A stretch of 64,000 bases of DNA from Mucilaginibacter sp. L3T2-6. GTDB lineage: Bacteria; Bacteroidota; Bacteroidia; Sphingobacteriales; Sphingobacteriaceae. Of the stretch, positions 54,481 through 63,472 are shown piece after piece. Each line of letters starts with the position of its first letter. The stretch's first letter is position 1. Location of the stretch: the NCBI RefSeq assembly GCF_030519355.1, contig NZ_JAUMKC010000001.1:248001-312000 (forward strand). Direction: 5' to 3'. Both the position numbers and the translations under genes were made by a program. The notes under the pieces were generated by a model. That model was not told where the DNA came from. It searched no databases and saw only the letters and a list, made by a program, of their open reading frames with translations.

Positions 54481-55815
54481 TTACTGGTTACCCGTCGGGG
54501 TAAACAGCTTGCTCTTATCTACTTTTTCTACTTCCATATTATCTTTCAGATCTTTAGAGATCGTGGCAAATGGCGCGGACACAACCTCATCTCCTGCCTT
54601 TAAGCCCGATAATACTTGTATATAAGTATCGTCTTGTATCCCGGTAGTAACCTGCACCTGTTTTACTTTGCCGGCATTGTACACAAATACATATTCCTTT
54701 GCGGGTTCAGTAATTGCCGGTTTTGATTTATCTTCATCTTTTTTAACACCTGTGCTGTCTTTTTTGGTTATGCGTGTAGTTACAGACTGAATAGGAACCG
54801 AAAGTGCACGGGCATGATTAGTATTAATATCTACGGTCGCAGTCAATCCCGGGCGGAAAGGCACCTGGTTGGCGTTGTTCTTCCGCAATAACGATGCGTA
54901 CGATTCAGGGTTAATCCTCACTTTAACCGTAAAGTTGGTTACCTGGTCGGCGTTTGTCCCAACTACGTTCGCGGCGCTGCCAATTTCAATTACGCTGCCG
55001 CTAAAAGTTTTACCGTAAAAAGCATCTACCTCAATTTTTGCTGTGTCTCCGCGTCTTATACGGTTTATATCGTTTTCGTTAACATCCACGTTTACGTCCA
55101 GCTGGCTAAGGTCTGATATGGTCATGATCTCGGTACCTGCAAATTGCTGAGTTCCAAGGACACGCTCACCTATCTGTATCGATAATTTTGAAATTACGCC
55201 GTCAACAGGTGCATAAATGGTAGTTTTGGCCAGATTATCCTGTGCTTCTTTAACCGAGGCCTGAGACTGGGCCAGGCCGTATTGTGCGCCTATTACATTT
55301 TGTTTGGCGGCTTCCAATGCAGCTTTTGCACCTTCATAACTTGCTTTCGCAGCGTCAAATTCGGCGGCGGTCAGTACTTTATTGGCATACAGCGCCTGGT
55401 CGCGTTTGTAAATGGCAGCCTGGTTCTCGTAGGTGGCTTCTGCCTGCTTAAGCATTTGTGCTGTATTGCCTACGCTTGCTTTTTGTGTATTATATGCTGC
55501 TACTGTGCGATCATAACCAGATTGCAAAATGTCCGGGCGGATGCGGCAGAGCAACTGGCCTTTTTTAACCACATCGCCTTCCTTTACCGGCAGCTCAACG
55601 ATCTCACCCGAAACCTCCGGGCTGATTTTTACCTCAACGTGCGGCTTAATTTTACCACTCGCTGATACCGATTCATTAATATCGCGTTCTGTGGCTTTTT
55701 CGGTCGCCACCTGCGTTTTCTTTGGCTTGCCAATTATCCCGGTTGCGTTTAAAATAATTATCAGTACAACCAGCGACACTAATGCAATCAAAATATATTT
55801 TGTAGTTTTTCCCAT
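54481..55815 (-). CDS. Periplasmic adaptor, HlyD/MacA-like
   Basis: Membrane-anchored adaptor of 444 residues. One N-terminal span (YILIALVSLVVLIIILNATG) leads into the biotinyl-lipoyl half (ISPEVSGEIVELPVKEGD), a long alpha-hairpin (about 105-200, rich in Ala, Gln and Lys), the second lipoyl half (TIYAPVDGVISKLSIQIGE) and beta-barrel domains. MacA-like adaptors work with a MacB ABC permease, but none is next to it; the operon consists of TolC-like and this gene only, then a terminator. Confidence 0.9.
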   Translation of the reverse strand: MGKTTKYILIALVSLVVLIIILNATGIIGKPKKTQVATEKATERDINESVSASGKIKPHVEVKISPEVSGEIVELPVKEGDVVKKGQLLCRIRPDILQSGYDRTVAAYNTQKASVGNTAQMLKQAEATYENQAAIYKRDQALYANKVLTAAEFDAAKASYEGAKAALEAAKQNVIGAQYGLAQSQASVKEAQDNLAKTTIYAPVDGVISKLSIQIGERVLGTQQFAGTEIMTISDLSQLDVNVDVNENDINRIRRGDTAKIEVDAFYGKTFSGSVIEIGSAANVVGTNADQVTNFTVKVRINPESYASLLRKNNANQVPFRPGLTATVDINTNHARALSVPIQSVTTRITKKDSTGVKKDEDKSKPAITEPAKEYVFVYNAGKVKQVQVTTGIQDDTYIQVLSGLKAGDEVVSAPFATISKDLKDNMEVEKVDKSKLFTPTGNQ

Positions 55816-55882
55816 GATGCTCTTTTATATTTCGGAATTTCGATTTCGATTTAGTTTTATTTTTTCAGACTTTACCTTTTTC

Positions 55883-57322
55883 TTATAATGCTATCGGGTT
55901 ACCTAAATAATAATCAATAACCTTACTGCGGAATATCACCTGGTATTGTGCTTCAATCATATCGTTTTGTGATTTATTGAAATTGGTAAGCGCTGTGTTA
56001 TAATCAAGGGTGTTAACAAAACCAGCGTCGTAGCGTTGCTTGGTTACATTTAAAGCTTCCTTGTTTGAATTAAAGGTCTGCAGGGCGGATTGGTAACTTT
56101 TCTCCGCGGCAGATAAATCAAGCGTTGCCTGGATGATGGTTTTGCTTAAATTGTTTTTGGCAATCTGAGTGTTTAACTCTGCATTCTGATAGGCCAATTT
56201 TGCTTTGGTAACCGCAGTACGCGCAGCAAAGTGATTAAAAATCGGTATCTGCAGGCTTAGACCTATCGATTGGTTAAAGTTGTTATTCAGCTGGTTGCCG
56301 AATGAAACCGGAGATAATGTTTGTACAACGTTTGGAACCACCACATTCTGGTTTGTGCCTTCAACCTTACCGATAACCGTGGTGCCGTTTATGGTTTGGC
56401 CGGTAACAGTTTGCGCCTGGTTTGAATAGCTGCTCCCTAATCCGCCAAACATTACGAGTGTAGGGTAATAAGCGCCTTTCGCTACCCTGACGGCCCGGGC
56501 ATAAACCTGTTGTTGTAATTCTGCCAGCTTAATATCAGGATTAGTTGTAAATGCAGTTTTAATTACCTCGGTAGCGTCATATACGGTTTTCACGTCTGTC
56601 AATTTGCTGATATCGGGTTTTTCGACAGTAATCTGAGTCGAAGGATCCATCTCCATATATTGCTTCAGCACTAATATTGCAAGGTCTACCTGGTTTTGTG
56701 CATTTGTTAAATTCAGTTCGGCAGTTGAAACCTGCGATTTTGCCTGCGCCAGGTCGGCCAATGTAGCATTACCCTGGTCAAAATTCTTTTGCGCACGATC
56801 CAGAGTTATTTTAGCCAGATCAATCTGCTGTTGCGCTGCAATCACAAGATCCTGATCGGTCAATATCGTCAGGTAGTCCGTCACTACGTTTAACAGCAGG
56901 TCGTTCTTAATTTTAGCGGTGTTGGTTTTGTCGGCATCGAGTGTTAATTTGTTCTGCACGATCTGGTTACGCAATTGCCCACCCTGAAAAAGCGTAACCT
57001 GAGCCTGGGCATTGGCATTGATGTTTAAGGTTGACTGTGCATAGGCAAATGCGCCCAGCACCTGCGTTTTACCAAAATAATACCCACCCTGACCATTAGC
57101 ATTTAAACTGGGTAACTGGTTGTACTTTGCTGCCATGTAATCTTCCGACGCCAGCTTTTCAGTTACCTGCGCCTGTTTAATGGTGAGGTTGTTGGCTAAA
57201 GTGCGGTTTACCGCTTCCTGCAGGCTGATTACTTCCTGGGCGTTTGCAGTAAAGAATGTTACGCCTAAGCATAATGTACTTAAAATGGCCGCCTTTTTAA
57301 ATTTTGATATATGTTCAGTCAT
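55883..57322 (-). CDS. TolC-family outer-membrane channel
   Basis: Outer-membrane efflux protein of 479 residues with an N-terminal export signal (ILSTLCLGVTFFTANA-QE). Two OEP repeats: 'QAVNRTLANNLTIKQAQVTEK' begins the first and 'IGLSLQIPIFNHFAARTAVTKAK' marks the second, the PIF motif being usual. It is 67 bases before the HlyD-like adaptor and forms an operon with it. Confidence 0.92.
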   Translation of the reverse strand: MTEHISKFKKAAILSTLCLGVTFFTANAQEVISLQEAVNRTLANNLTIKQAQVTEKLASEDYMAAKYNQLPSLNANGQGGYYFGKTQVLGAFAYAQSTLNINANAQAQVTLFQGGQLRNQIVQNKLTLDADKTNTAKIKNDLLLNVVTDYLTILTDQDLVIAAQQQIDLAKITLDRAQKNFDQGNATLADLAQAKSQVSTAELNLTNAQNQVDLAILVLKQYMEMDPSTQITVEKPDISKLTDVKTVYDATEVIKTAFTTNPDIKLAELQQQVYARAVRVAKGAYYPTLVMFGGLGSSYSNQAQTVTGQTINGTTVIGKVEGTNQNVVVPNVVQTLSPVSFGNQLNNNFNQSIGLSLQIPIFNHFAARTAVTKAKLAYQNAELNTQIAKNNLSKTIIQATLDLSAAEKSYQSALQTFNSNKEALNVTKQRYDAGFVNTLDYNTALTNFNKSQNDMIEAQYQVIFRSKVIDYYLGNPIAL

Positions 57323-57354
57323 AAAGGTTATTCAGAATATAATTGGAGATATGT

Positions 57355-57407
57355 GATATGAGATGTTAGATTTGGCATCAAAATATTTTGGCTCAAAATC
57401 TCATATC
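57355..57407. repeat. Inverted repeat GATATGAGAT in divergent region
   Basis: gatatgagat (57355-57364) and atctcatatc (57398-57407), perfect 10-mers. It lies between the divergent TolC and deacetylase genes. Confidence 0.5.
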
Positions 57408-57426
57408 CAAGCTCTAACGTCTGTAT

Positions 57427-58050
57427 ATGTACCTGGTAAAAACACCGTGGCTGCTTAAAAAACTGTATCCTAAGTTTATATGGGATGCTCCCCGTTCCCC
57501 CCGGTGTATTTATCTCACTTTTGACGATGGCCCTATACCAATTGTTACACCATTTGTTTTAAATATTTTAAAACAATACAATGCTAAGGCTACATTTTTT
57601 TGTATCGGCGACAATGTGCGCAAGCATCCCGATATTTTTGAACAAGTAAAAAACTACGGGCATACCATAGGTAATCACACGTATAATCACCTTAAAGGCT
57701 GGAATACCGAAGATCAGATTTACCTTGATAATTTTTTAGAAGCGGATAAATTGCTTGATACTAAACTGTTTCGCCCTCCTTACGGCCGGATGAAAAAATC
57801 GCAGCTACAGTTGCTGCAGCAAGCCAAACCAGGGCTGCAGGCTATTATGTGGAATGTATTATCAGCTGATTTTGATGTAAACATCACTCCGGAAAAATGC
57901 CTTGATAATGTTGTAAAACATACCAAAGGTGGTGATATTGTGTTATTTCATGATAGTTTAAAGGCCAGGGATCGCATGGAATATGCCTTACCAAGGGCGA
58001 TGGAATTTTGGAGCAGGGAGGGTTTTGAGTTTAGGGGAATAACTGCTTAG
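57427..58050 (+). CDS. Polysaccharide deacetylase (NodB/CE4)
   Basis: A 207-residue enzyme with one NodB domain and no clear signal peptide. TFDDGP at 31-36 gives the catalytic base and a metal Asp, HTYNH at 84-88 gives the two metal His, RPPYG at 116-120 is motif 3, and DIVLFHDS near the end supplies the catalytic His. Removes N- or O-acetyl groups from peptidoglycan, chitin or similar glycans. Confidence 0.92.
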   Translation: MYLVKTPWLLKKLYPKFIWDAPRSPRCIYLTFDDGPIPIVTPFVLNILKQYNAKATFFCIGDNVRKHPDIFEQVKNYGHTIGNHTYNHLKGWNTEDQIYLDNFLEADKLLDTKLFRPPYGRMKKSQLQLLQQAKPGLQAIMWNVLSADFDVNITPEKCLDNVVKHTKGGDIVLFHDSLKARDRMEYALPRAMEFWSREGFEFRGITA

Positions 58051-58515
58051 AGAATTAGATTTACACTAAGGTTTTCTAACAAAACACCAGTCATCATGTC
58101 AATATATATTCTCTTTTCCCGCATAAGACTCGCCCATAAATTAAGGCGTCAACAGTGAGTTTTAAAATAACAATGTTATAATGCGTCTTTTTTTCCGGAA
58201 AAAGAGGGATACTTTGTCCATTAACATCGGCAAATGTTAATTCTCATTTCTTTCCTTCCGGGTTTAAAGACCAGTTGCCTGAAGCCTTAAAATGTATTAT
58301 TATACATTATTTCTTCATACGTGCCGTCCTTTTAAAAATGCATTCTTTTGCTAAGTCTTTTGTGACCGGATGAGCCGATGATTCTTTACTGTTTTATAAG
58401 CAAATTGTATCCATTTATGGCATAATAACGCTTTCGTGTCGCTATTATCTTTCCAAACCAGTAATGTGACAAAGACAACACTAAAAGTACATATTTCATT
58501 GTAGACTATTTCTGC
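58051..58515. other. AT-rich gene-free region
   Basis: About 465 bases between the convergent deacetylase and HigA genes. No reading frame of note; stops in all frames. A 14-bp palindrome, tttttccggaaaaa, is at 58190-58203. I see nothing else that can be supported. Confidence 0.6.
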
Positions 58516-58884
58516 TTACACATGCTCTAATATAAAATCGGCATCGATCTTTAATTCTTTACGAACAGCCTTTAAAAAATCGACACCCGGCTTTTGCTTA
58601 CCATTCATTATAAGCGAAAGTTTGGCATCGCTCACATTTAATTTTTTGGCCAGTTCCTTTTGTTTTAACCGCATTTCAAACATTCGCATTTCAATCATTC
58701 CAATCAATGTTGTAGGCGCTTCGATTACATATTTTTCCTGTTCATAAGCTTGCGCTCTCAACGCCAGCAAACGGATCTCTGCAAGCTCTTCTTTTGAAAC
58801 TTTATCGCTGCCCTTAGCCATCAGGCCATCAATTTTTGCCATTACAGCATTATAATCAACTTCATTAATTATCTTATCCATCAT
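58516..58884 (-). CDS. higA: HigA-like XRE antitoxin
   Basis: Antitoxin of 122 residues. An N-terminal helical region carries the toxin-binding part; a helix-turn-helix at about 70-115 (MRLKQKELAKKLNVSDAKLS ... GKQKPGVDFLKAV) is of the Xre type. It follows the toxin gene by 34 bases, the reverse order typical of higBA. It likely represses the promoter at 59228-59258 jointly with the toxin. Confidence 0.9.
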   Translation of the reverse strand: MMDKIINEVDYNAVMAKIDGLMAKGSDKVSKEELAEIRLLALRAQAYEQEKYVIEAPTTLIGMIEMRMFEMRLKQKELAKKLNVSDAKLSLIMNGKQKPGVDFLKAVRKELKIDADFILEHV

Positions 58885-58918
58885 TTCACCTGGTTAAATA
58901 TTATTATTGCTGTTGCTT

Positions 58919-59212
58919 TTATATCGAAGAACAGTCTATGCGGTCATACTCTTTATGAGTTCCTACAAACCTTATATACACTGTTCTTATGTCAAAAAAT
59001 ATCAAAGCGACTAACCTGTAATTATTCCCTCTTATATTAAAAGCGAAACGGTCATTGCCTACAGCATCAACAGAGTTAAACATCGCTTTAATTTCGTGAT
59101 AGTTCGCCCAGTCCGCGCGTTCAGTTATACGATACCAATTATTCAAAGCGTCTTTAGCTTCCGGATGTACTTCAAAAAAATTTCGAAGTTTACTATAACT
59201 GATAATAACCAT
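58919..59212 (-). CDS. higB: HigB-family mRNA interferase toxin
   Basis: A 97-residue toxin, starting at 59212 (MVIISYSKLRNFFEVHPEAK), since that is the family N-terminus; the frame opens six codons earlier. Conserved blocks: LNNWYRITERADWANYHEIK, DAVGNDRFAFNIRGNNYRLV, FVGTHKEYDRID. RelE-like ribosome-dependent RNase, kept in check by HigA. The pair sits beside aconitase as a lone genomic module. Confidence 0.93.
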   Translation of the reverse strand: MVIISYSKLRNFFEVHPEAKDALNNWYRITERADWANYHEIKAMFNSVDAVGNDRFAFNIRGNNYRLVALIFFDIRTVYIRFVGTHKEYDRIDCSSI

Positions 59213-59227
59213 TAAATATCTTTTTAT

Positions 59228-59259
59228 CAAATTTAAAGAAATTTTAGAAAATCTAAAAA
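59228..59259 (-). promoter_or_regulatory. higBA promoter with embedded operator
   Basis: On the minus strand TAAATTTG at 59235-59228 is an exact -7 element 15 bases before the toxin start; at 20 bases spacing is TTTT (59259-59256) in the -33 place. Between them is the palindrome ttttaga-aaa-tctaaaa (59242-59258), a fitting operator for HigA. Confidence 0.6.
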
Positions 59260-59438
59260 TATTTTACTTCGATCTCTTTTCAATTAATCCTTGGTCTCTA
59301 ATTTAGAATTCATCCAAATAACAATTGTGCATTGCCCTGACTTCCTTTTACTTCTAATTTTTGTAACTTCGCCGCAAAAGCATTTAGCCTATAATTTAGC
59401 TGTTAATTTCTTTTACTCACCCAAAAATCAAATACGAA

Positions 59439-61706
59439 ATGGCTTTTGATTTAGATATGATCAAAAAGGTTTACGACCGCTACAGCACCCGCATAGATGC
59501 AGCGCGTAAAGCTACCGGTAAACCTCTCACTTTAACTGAGAAGATATTATATGCCCACCTTTCTGAAGGCGATGCGCAAAAAGCATTCGGCCGCGGGGTG
59601 GATTACGTTGATTTTGCCCCCGACCGCGTTGCCATGCAGGATGCTACTGCGCAAATGGCGTTACTGCAATTTATGCAGGCCGGTCGCCCGAAAGTTGCTG
59701 TACCATCTACGGTGCATTGTGACCACCTGATACAGGCCCGCGATGGCGCAAGCACAGACTTACAGATTGCTAAAGACGTTAACCAGGAAGTTTATGATTT
59801 TCTTGCATCCGTTTCAAATAAATACGGTATCGGGTTCTGGAAACCAGGCGCAGGTATCATCCACCAGGTAGTATTGGAAAACTATGCTTTCCCCGGCGGT
59901 ATGATGATCGGCACCGACTCGCATACCCCTAACGCCGGTGGCTTAGGCATGATTGCCATTGGTGTTGGCGGCGCTGATGCTTGCGACGTTATGGCCGGCC
60001 TGCCATGGGAACTTAAATTCCCTAAGCTGATTGGTGTTAAATTAACCGGTAAATTATCCGGGTGGACTTCTGCAAAAGATGTTATCCTGAAAGTGGCCGG
60101 GATACTTACTGTAAAAGGTGGTACCGGCGCTATTGTTGAGTATTTTGGCGAAGGCGCACGCTCGCTGTCTGCTACAGGTAAAGGCACCATTTGTAACATG
60201 GGCGCCGAAATTGGTGCTACCACCTCAATATTTGGATACGACGAAAAAGCAGCTGACTACCTGAAAGGTACCAAGCGCGCCGATATAGCCGAAATGGCCG
60301 ATGCAATTAAGCAGCACTTAACCGGCGATGCCGAGGTTTATGCAAACCCTGCAGATTACTTCGACCAGGTAATCGAGATAAACCTGAGCGAGCTGGAGCC
60401 GCATGTAAACGGTCCGTTCACACCGGATCTGGCATGGCCGATATCAAAATTTGCCACCGCTGTTAAAGAGAACGGCTGGCCCGAAAGACTGGAAGTTGGG
60501 CTGATTGGTTCCTGCACCAACTCATCCTACGAAGATATCACCCGTTCTGCGTCTATCGCAAAACAGGCGATCGACAAAAATCTGAAAACCAAAGCGGAGT
60601 TTACCATAACACCGGGATCTGAACAGGTACGTTATACTGTGGAACGTGATGGTTATTTAGATACTTTCGGCCAAATGGGCGGAGTTGTGCTGGCTAATGC
60701 CTGCGGCCCGTGTATCGGTCAATGGGCGCGTCATACCGACGATCCAACCCGTAAGAATTCCATCATTACTTCGTTCAACCGTAACTTTGCCAAACGCCAG
60801 GACGGTAACCCCAATACCCACGCTTTTGTAGCATCACCTGAAATTGTAACTGCATTTGCTATTGCCGGCGACCTAACCTTTAACCCGTTGACCGATTATT
60901 TGACCAACGAACAAGGCGAGCAGGTTAAGCTGGATGAGCCTATGGGTATCGAACTGCCGATAAAAGGTTTTGACGTAAAAGATGCCGGTTACCAGGCGCC
61001 TGCAGAAGACGGTAGCGGCGTTGATGTAATTGTTAGCCCGACTTCATCCCGCCTGCAACTATTGGCTCCGTTCCCTGCATGGGAAGGAACCGACATCACC
61101 GGCTTAAAGCTGCTGATAAAAGCCAAAGGCAAATGTACTACCGACCATATTTCAATGGCCGGACCATGGCTGAAATTCCGCGGCCACCTGGATAACATTT
61201 CGAACAATATGCTTATCGGCGCTATCAACTATTTTAATAATACGGCCGATAGCGTTAAAAATGAGCTGACAGGCGAGTACGGTCCGGTACCTGCTACCCA
61301 GCGCGATTATAAAGCACACGGCATCGGCTCCATAGTAGTTGGCGACGAAAATTACGGCGAAGGTTCATCACGCGAGCACGCCGCAATGGAACCACGTCAT
61401 CTGGGCGTTCGTGCCATACTTGTAAAATCTTTTGCACGTATCCACGAAACTAACCTGAAGAAACAAGGCATGCTGGGCATAACCTTTGCCGACAGCGCAG
61501 ATTACGACAAAGTACAGGAGGATGATACCATCGATATCACCGGCTTAACTGAATTTGCCCCCGGCAAACAGTTAACCGTTGTATTGCACCATAAAGATGG
61601 CAGCACCGAGTCATTCCCTGTAAACCATACTTACAATGCACAGCAAATTGAATGGTTTAAAGCCGGCGGCGCTTTGAATATTATCCGTCGTCAGATGGCA
61701 TCTTAA
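59439..61706 (+). CDS. acn: Aconitate hydratase (mitochondrial-type)
   Basis: TCA-cycle enzyme (citrate to isocitrate), 755 residues. [4Fe-4S] ligands: Cys in [10 protein letters not shown] near 359 and two Cys in [10 protein letters not shown] near 422 and 425. Other family blocks: [24 protein letters not shown] and, in the swivel domain, [15 protein letters not shown]. Length and motifs fit the mitochondrial aconitase branch used by Bacteroidota rather than AcnB. A ttg with 20-base spacing to taatttttg (59355) is a possible promoter. Confidence 0.95.
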   Translation: MAFDLDMIKKVYDRYSTRIDAARKATGKPLTLTEKILYAHLSEGDAQKAFGRGVDYVDFAPDRVAMQDATAQMALLQFMQAGRPKVAVPSTVHCDHLIQARDGASTDLQIAKDVNQEVYDFLASVSNKYGIGFWKPGAGIIHQVVLENYAFPGGMMIGTDSHTPNAGGLGMIAIGVGGADACDVMAGLPWELKFPKLIGVKLTGKLSGWTSAKDVILKVAGILTVKGGTGAIVEYFGEGARSLSATGKGTICNMGAEIGATTSIFGYDEKAADYLKGTKRADIAEMADAIKQHLTGDAEVYANPADYFDQVIEINLSELEPHVNGPFTPDLAWPISKFATAVKENGWPERLEVGLIGSCTNSSYEDITRSASIAKQAIDKNLKTKAEFTITPGSEQVRYTVERDGYLDTFGQMGGVVLANACGPCIGQWARHTDDPTRKNSIITSFNRNFAKRQDGNPNTHAFVASPEIVTAFAIAGDLTFNPLTDYLTNEQGEQVKLDEPMGIELPIKGFDVKDAGYQAPAEDGSGVDVIVSPTSSRLQLLAPFPAWEGTDITGLKLLIKAKGKCTTDHISMAGPWLKFRGHLDNISNNMLIGAINYFNNTADSVKNELTGEYGPVPATQRDYKAHGIGSIVVGDENYGEGSSREHAAMEPRHLGVRAILVKSFARIHETNLKKQGMLGITFADSADYDKVQEDDTIDITGLTEFAPGKQLTVVLHHKDGSTESFPVNHTYNAQQIEWFKAGGALNIIRRQMAS

Positions 61707-61734
61707 AGTGAAATCTTAGAATTTATTTATGGAG

Positions 61735-61762
61735 GCCTTCCCGTTTGGGAGGGCTTTTTTTT
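61735..61762 (+). terminator. Rho-independent terminator of aconitase gene
   Basis: gccttccc (61735-61742), loop gttt, gggagggc (61747-61754), then eight T. Confidence 0.9.
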
Positions 61763-61816
61763 GAGCGTAAACTTGCGGCGCTTTCGAGACTTTATAAGCT
61801 TGACAGGGGGCTTATG

Positions 61817-63472
61817 CTATTGGCGTTTCACTAACCTTTTCAGCACCAGCAGATTTTGTCCGTTTAGGCTGTACCCGGATATGTTGCTTTGATACAAGTT
61901 AACCCGCCTGTCATAATACAAAACCACAACCGGTGATTGCTGCATTACCAGGTTATCCATTTCGCGATAGAGGGCGTATCGTTTTTCGTCGTTTCCCTCA
62001 TGGTAAGCTTGCTCAAATAGTTTATCAAATTGTTTGTTGTTGAAACCGGTATAGTTGGGACCATACGGAATTTTGTTTTTTGAATAAAAAACAGACATGT
62101 AATTCTCGCCGTCAGGATAGTCAGCCAGCCAGGAGCCGTAAAAAAAGTTGACGCCGTTTTTTGATACCAGTTCACGCAGGCTGGCACCCTGGGTAATTTC
62201 AACGCTGGTCTTTAACCCAACCCGTTCCAACTGGCCTTGAACATATTCTATCAACCCGCGATAACCTACTGTGGTGTGCAGGGTGATTTCCGGCAGACCT
62301 TTGCAGTTTGGGTAGCCCGCTTCTTTTAAAAGTTCACGTGACTTGTCCGGATTGTAGTCATAACCCTTAACAAGTTTAGCGTCAAAGCCAGGCATGCCCA
62401 TTGGTATAAAACCTGAAACTCCTGGACTACCCATACTGTTGCGCAGGTATTTTATCATCTTTTGCTTATCGATAGCATAGTTTATTGCCTGGCGTATCTT
62501 CAGCTTCCTTAACGGCGAGGTCTTTACAATGGCCAAATTCGTGTCAACCAGCATACCAAGATAAATGGTATTAGTTAACGGCCCTGTGCTTAAAATAAAC
62601 TTGCCTTTGTATTTTTGGGTGACCTGCCCTGACTTGGTTAAAATATCGTCGCGGTAGCTGCCATCGATATCGTTTAAAAAATCAAGCTTTTTACTGATAA
62701 AATTCATGAAAGCCGTCTGCTTGTCACCGATAAAAGTAGCCCGTATAGCATCCAGCTTAGGCAGCGGGCTGCCATCCTTGTCTTTTTCCCAATAGTTTTC
62801 ATTCTTAAGCAGCACCAAGACTTCGCCATCCTTCCAATACTTAAACTTAAACGGTCCCGTACCGATTGGATGCTGCCGGAAATCCTTTCCATAATGTTCC
62901 ACCACCTCATGCGGCACAACCGAGCAATATTGAGCAGTAAGCAAACTTGGAAGCGGCGGAAAGGGTTGTCGCAGCTTAATTTGGAAAGTACTGTCGTTTA
63001 TTGCTCTGAAAGGTGTATCGCAAACTTTATCGCTGAATATCCAGGAGCCGGATGAGGCGACTTTCGGGTCGAGTAAGCGCCGGAAGCTGTAAACAAAATC
63101 CGAGGCAACCACCTTGCGGCCCTTGCCGCCTTCAAACAACGGGTCATCATGAAAATGAACATCATTTCGCAAGTGGAACGTGTAAAGCAATGCATCAGGC
63201 GAAACGTCCCAACTTTTAGCAATGCAAGGGCGGGTTTTTAAGCTATCGTCAATTTGCACCAGGCCGTTGTAAACCTGGTTGATCATCCAAATGGCGTTTT
63301 GGTTACGGGCAAAAGCCGGATCAAGGGTGGTCAGGCCTTCGTCGAGGTTAATATTAAAGACGGTTTTCTTATTGAATGATGTATTGGTATTGCATGAAAA
63401 GCAAACGCAAAGCAGGATGATTAATTTGAAGATTTGGAGATGCGAAAACGTGCCTGCTTTAAAATGCGTCAT
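61817..63472 (-). CDS. ABC-type peptide/nickel substrate-binding lipoprotein
   Basis: SBP_bac_5 family (DppA/OppA-like), 551 residues. The N-terminal hydrophobic stretch ends in CVCFSC, a lipobox-like cleavage region. LDEGLTTLDPAFARNQN opens the mature domain; HLRNDVHFHDDPLFEGG and HPIGTGPFKFKYWKDGE are family blocks, as is REYALYREMD-like 'EKRYALYREMDNLVMQQSP'. No permease or ATPase gene lies next to it in the window, so partners are elsewhere. Confidence 0.9.
   Translation of the reverse strand: MTHFKAGTFSHLQIFKLIILLCVCFSCNTNTSFNKKTVFNINLDEGLTTLDPAFARNQNAIWMINQVYNGLVQIDDSLKTRPCIAKSWDVSPDALLYTFHLRNDVHFHDDPLFEGGKGRKVVASDFVYSFRRLLDPKVASSGSWIFSDKVCDTPFRAINDSTFQIKLRQPFPPLPSLLTAQYCSVVPHEVVEHYGKDFRQHPIGTGPFKFKYWKDGEVLVLLKNENYWEKDKDGSPLPKLDAIRATFIGDKQTAFMNFISKKLDFLNDIDGSYRDDILTKSGQVTQKYKGKFILSTGPLTNTIYLGMLVDTNLAIVKTSPLRKLKIRQAINYAIDKQKMIKYLRNSMGSPGVSGFIPMGMPGFDAKLVKGYDYNPDKSRELLKEAGYPNCKGLPEITLHTTVGYRGLIEYVQGQLERVGLKTSVEITQGASLRELVSKNGVNFFYGSWLADYPDGENYMSVFYSKNKIPYGPNYTGFNNKQFDKLFEQAYHEGNDEKRYALYREMDNLVMQQSPVVVLYYDRRVNLYQSNISGYSLNGQNLLVLKRLVKRQ

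Noticed and set aside
58051..58515. Hidden gene or small RNA beside higBA
   Set aside because: Stops occur in every frame and no clear promoter or terminator pair is present; only a 14-bp palindrome stands out.
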